Below are positions 12,204 to 14,282 of a DNA stretch of 14,282 nucleotides, in pieces (the stretch's first letter is position 1; every line of letters begins with the position of its first letter). The DNA is from an uncultured Clostridia bacterium (lineage in GTDB: Bacteria > Bacillota > Clostridia > Christensenellales > UBA1242). The position numbers and the translations under genes are program-made. The stretch lies in the NCBI GenBank assembly GCA_934776915.1, contig CAKVNA010000008.1:1-14282 (forward strand). The letters are read 5' to 3'. Below the pieces are notes generated by a model. That model saw only the letters and a program-made list of their open reading frames with translations, did no database searches and was not told the origin of the DNA.

Positions 12204-14282
12204 ATGGATATTGCAAAAGCATTAAGTTTGGAATTTAACATTAAACAAGAATATGCAAACAACATTATTTCACTTCTTGACGAGGGTTGCACAGTGCCAT
12301 TCATTGCCAGATATAGAAAGGAAATGCACGGCAGTTGTGACGACCAAGTTATAAGAGATTTTGCAGATAGACTTGACTATCTTCGCAACTTTGAAAAGAG
12401 AAAAGAAGAAATTGTCAAACTTATCACAGACCAAGAAAAAATGACACCAGAAATTATGTCAGCACTTGACAAGGCACTTACAATGACGGAACTTGAAGAT
12501 ATTTACAGACCTTTCCGTCCAAAAAGGCAAACTCGTGCAACCATAGCAGAAGCAAAAGGACTCAAACCTTTGGCAGAAATTTTGTTTACACAAAAAGACA
12601 AGCGTGACATTTTGGAAATTGCCAAGGAATATATCAACGAAGAAAAAGGCGTGAAGACAGCCGAAGAAGCAGTTGCTGGGGCTTCGGACATTATTGCCGA
12701 AATGATTTCCGATAATGCAGACATCAGAAAAATTTTAAGAGAATTTTTGGCAGAGTCTGCTCAAATTGTCACCACTCTAAAACCAGGTGAAAAATATCTT
12801 ATCTATCAGACTTACGAAAACTATAAAGAGCCAGTTAACAAAATTCCAAGTCACAGAATTTTGGCAATCAACCGTGGCGAAAAAGATGATTGCCTAAAAG
12901 TTGATGTGGAAACAAACAACGAAAAGTGTATTGAACTTATAAGTGACGAAGTGCTAGTTAAAAACGGCACTTTTAAGGACTTTATGAAAAATGCCATTGA
13001 AGACAGCTTTGACAGACTTATATTACCTTCACTTGTAAGAGAACTTAGAAACAATCTTACAGATATGGCAAACGAACAAGCAATCAAAATGTTTGAAGTC
13101 AATCTAAAACCACTTCTTATGCAACCACCTTTGAAAGATAAAGTTATCCTAGGACTTGACCCAGCATACAGAACGGGCTGCAAAGTGGCAGTTATTGACG
13201 CAAACGGCAATGTTATTGACAAAACAGTCATCTATCCAACTCCACCACACAATCAAATTGAAAAGTCAGAAGAAGTTTTGACAAATCTTATTATGAAACA
13301 CAAGGTTGACGCAATTTCAATCGGAAACGGCACAGCAAGCAAGGAAAGTGAAATTTTTGTCAGCAATCTTATCAAAAAACTTCCACGCAAAGTGGAATAT
13401 ATGGTCGTAAATGAAGCAGGTGCTTCTGTTTACAGTGCTTCAAAACTTGGTGCGGAGGAATTTCCAGAATATGATGTAACAACAAGAAGTGCAGTGAGCA
13501 TTGCAAGACGACTTCAAGACCCACTAGCAGAACTTATAAAAATTGATGTAAAATCTATTGGCGTTGGGCAATATCAACACGATATGCCACAAAAACGACT
13601 TTCCACAGTGCTTGACGGCGTTGTTGAAGATTGCGTGAACTCTGTTGGTGTTGACCTAAACACAGCAAGTTACAAACTATTGGAACACATTTCAGGACTT
13701 AATGCAGGCATTGCAAAAAATATTGTGGAATACAGAAAATCAAACGGAAAATTTGTTGAACGCAAAGACCTTTTAAATGTCCCAAAACTTGGAGCAAAAG
13801 CCTATGAGCAATGTGCAGGCTTCTTGCGTATTCCAAACGAAAAAAATATTTTGGACAACACAGGCGTTCACCCAGAAACATATGACGCAACAGAAAAACT
13901 CCTTAAACTCTTTGGCATGAGCGAAAAAGACATTGGCACAGACGCAATTCAAAATTTGCCAAGACTTGTTGGTGCAAAAGGCGAAGAAAATGTTGCAAAG
14001 GAATGTGGAGTTGGTGTGCCAACTCTTGACGACATAATAAAAGAACTTCTAAAACCGGGCAGAGATATTCGTGACGACCTTCCAAAGCCAGAACTCAGAA
14101 GTGATGTTATGAGCATTGAAGACTTGAAAGTCGGCATGATTATGAAGGGAACAGTGCGAAATGTCATTGACTTTGGAGCATTTGTTGACATTGGCGTTCA
14201 CCAAGACGGACTTGTCCACATTTCCGAAGTCTGTGACAGATATATCAAACACCCAAGCGAAGAGTTGACAGTTGGACAAGTT
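12204..14282 (+). CDS. tex: Transcription accessory protein Tex (S1 RNA-binding), 3' end cut by window
   Basis: The frame is open from ATG 12204 to the last base (693 codons, no stop), so the C terminus lies outside. The order of parts is that of Tex: the N-terminal helical region with TVPFIARYRKE (about 31-41) and DIYRPFRPKRQTRA (about 98-111); a YqgF/RNase H-like domain beginning KVILGLDPAYRTGCKVAVID (about 313-332); helix-hairpin-helix repeats with GLNAGIAKNIVEYR and VPKLGAKAYEQCAGFLRI (about 496-545); and an S1 domain from about 642 (GTVRNVIDFGAFVDIG...GLVHISEV). Tex proteins are usually about 715-775 residues, so only the end of S1 and a tail are missing. It is a cytoplasmic nucleic-acid-binding factor linked to transcription. 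AAGGA at 12192-12196 precedes the ATG. A 10-base direct repeat, TTACACAAAC (12169-12178 and 12182-12191), lies just upstream. Confidence 0.97.
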   Translation, partial: MDIAKALSLEFNIKQEYANNIISLLDEGCTVPFIARYRKEMHGSCDDQVIRDFADRLDYLRNFEKRKEEIVKLITDQEKMTPEIMSALDKALTMTELEDIYRPFRPKRQTRATIAEAKGLKPLAEILFTQKDKRDILEIAKEYINEEKGVKTAEEAVAGASDIIAEMISDNADIRKILREFLAESAQIVTTLKPGEKYLIYQTYENYKEPVNKIPSHRILAINRGEKDDCLKVDVETNNEKCIELISDEVLVKNGTFKDFMKNAIEDSFDRLILPSLVRELRNNLTDMANEQAIKMFEVNLKPLLMQPPLKDKVILGLDPAYRTGCKVAVIDANGNVIDKTVIYPTPPHNQIEKSEEVLTNLIMKHKVDAISIGNGTASKESEIFVSNLIKKLPRKVEYMVVNEAGASVYSASKLGAEEFPEYDVTTRSAVSIARRLQDPLAELIKIDVKSIGVGQYQHDMPQKRLSTVLDGVVEDCVNSVGVDLNTASYKLLEHISGLNAGIAKNIVEYRKSNGKFVERKDLLNVPKLGAKAYEQCAGFLRIPNEKNILDNTGVHPETYDATEKLLKLFGMSEKDIGTDAIQNLPRLVGAKGEENVAKECGVGVPTLDDIIKELLKPGRDIRDDLPKPELRSDVMSIEDLKVGMIMKGTVRNVIDFGAFVDIGVHQDGLVHISEVCDRYIKHPSEELTVGQV

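Noticed and set aside
12851..13231. Open frame of 126 codons on the minus strand inside tex
   Set aside because: It is a mirror of the conserved RNase H-like region of tex; its Ser/Leu-rich product is a codon-bias shadow.

Overview
The window is AT-rich, gene-dense bacterial DNA. Several features fit a low-GC Bacillota (Clostridia-like) chromosome, perhaps from an uncultured lineage: strong AGGAGG-type ribosome binding sites before nearly every gene, sigma-70/SigA-type promoters, a tRNA gene with an encoded CCA end, Big_3-type lipoproteins, and a zinc-ribbon/SPFH gene pair like ydjG/ydjI of Bacillus subtilis. This placement is inference. All ten complete genes, and the fragment at the left edge, stop with TAA. 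I see no CRISPR array, transposase, integrase, phage gene or rRNA.

Layout. 1-62: probable 3' end of an acidic-tailed gene. 82-612: small stand-alone HD hydrolase of the MESH1/SpoT-hydrolase type. 721-3030: large surface lipoprotein with five tandem bacterial Ig-like (Big_3) domains, closed by a strong terminator. 3031-3537: non-coding apart from a minus-strand tRNA-Lys(CUU) with its own promoter, leader and terminator; the leader carries an odd partial copy of the tRNA 5' end. 3538-4587 (minus): orphan lipoprotein driven by a near-perfect promoter, divergent from a two-gene operon of unknown function (4783-5337 and 5358-6563) that ends in two consecutive hairpins. 6667-9234 (minus): compact three-gene operon encoding a small membrane protein, an SPFH protein with a C-terminal double zinc ribbon, and a zinc-ribbon membrane protein. 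9444-14282 (plus): housekeeping run of a phosphohexomutase, a DUF1015 protein and the transcription accessory protein Tex, the last cut by the window edge.

How the genes work together. The SPFH operon is the clearest functional module. Its genes overlap or nearly touch, and the encoded parts (membrane anchors, zinc ribbons, an SPFH scaffold) suggest one membrane-associated complex related to the PspA-YdjGHI envelope-stress module, but with no PspA gene visible here. The 4783-6563 pair probably acts together in the cytoplasm, but its role is unknown. The phosphohexomutase, DUF1015 and tex genes lie on one strand; DUF1015 and tex are 38 nt apart and probably co-transcribed from the good promoter at 10852-10880.

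Overall the window looks largely ordinary. The items most worth a second look are the tRNA-Lys leader, the SPFH/zinc-ribbon operon, and the two orphan operons/lipoproteins. I found no strong evidence for a wholly new system.
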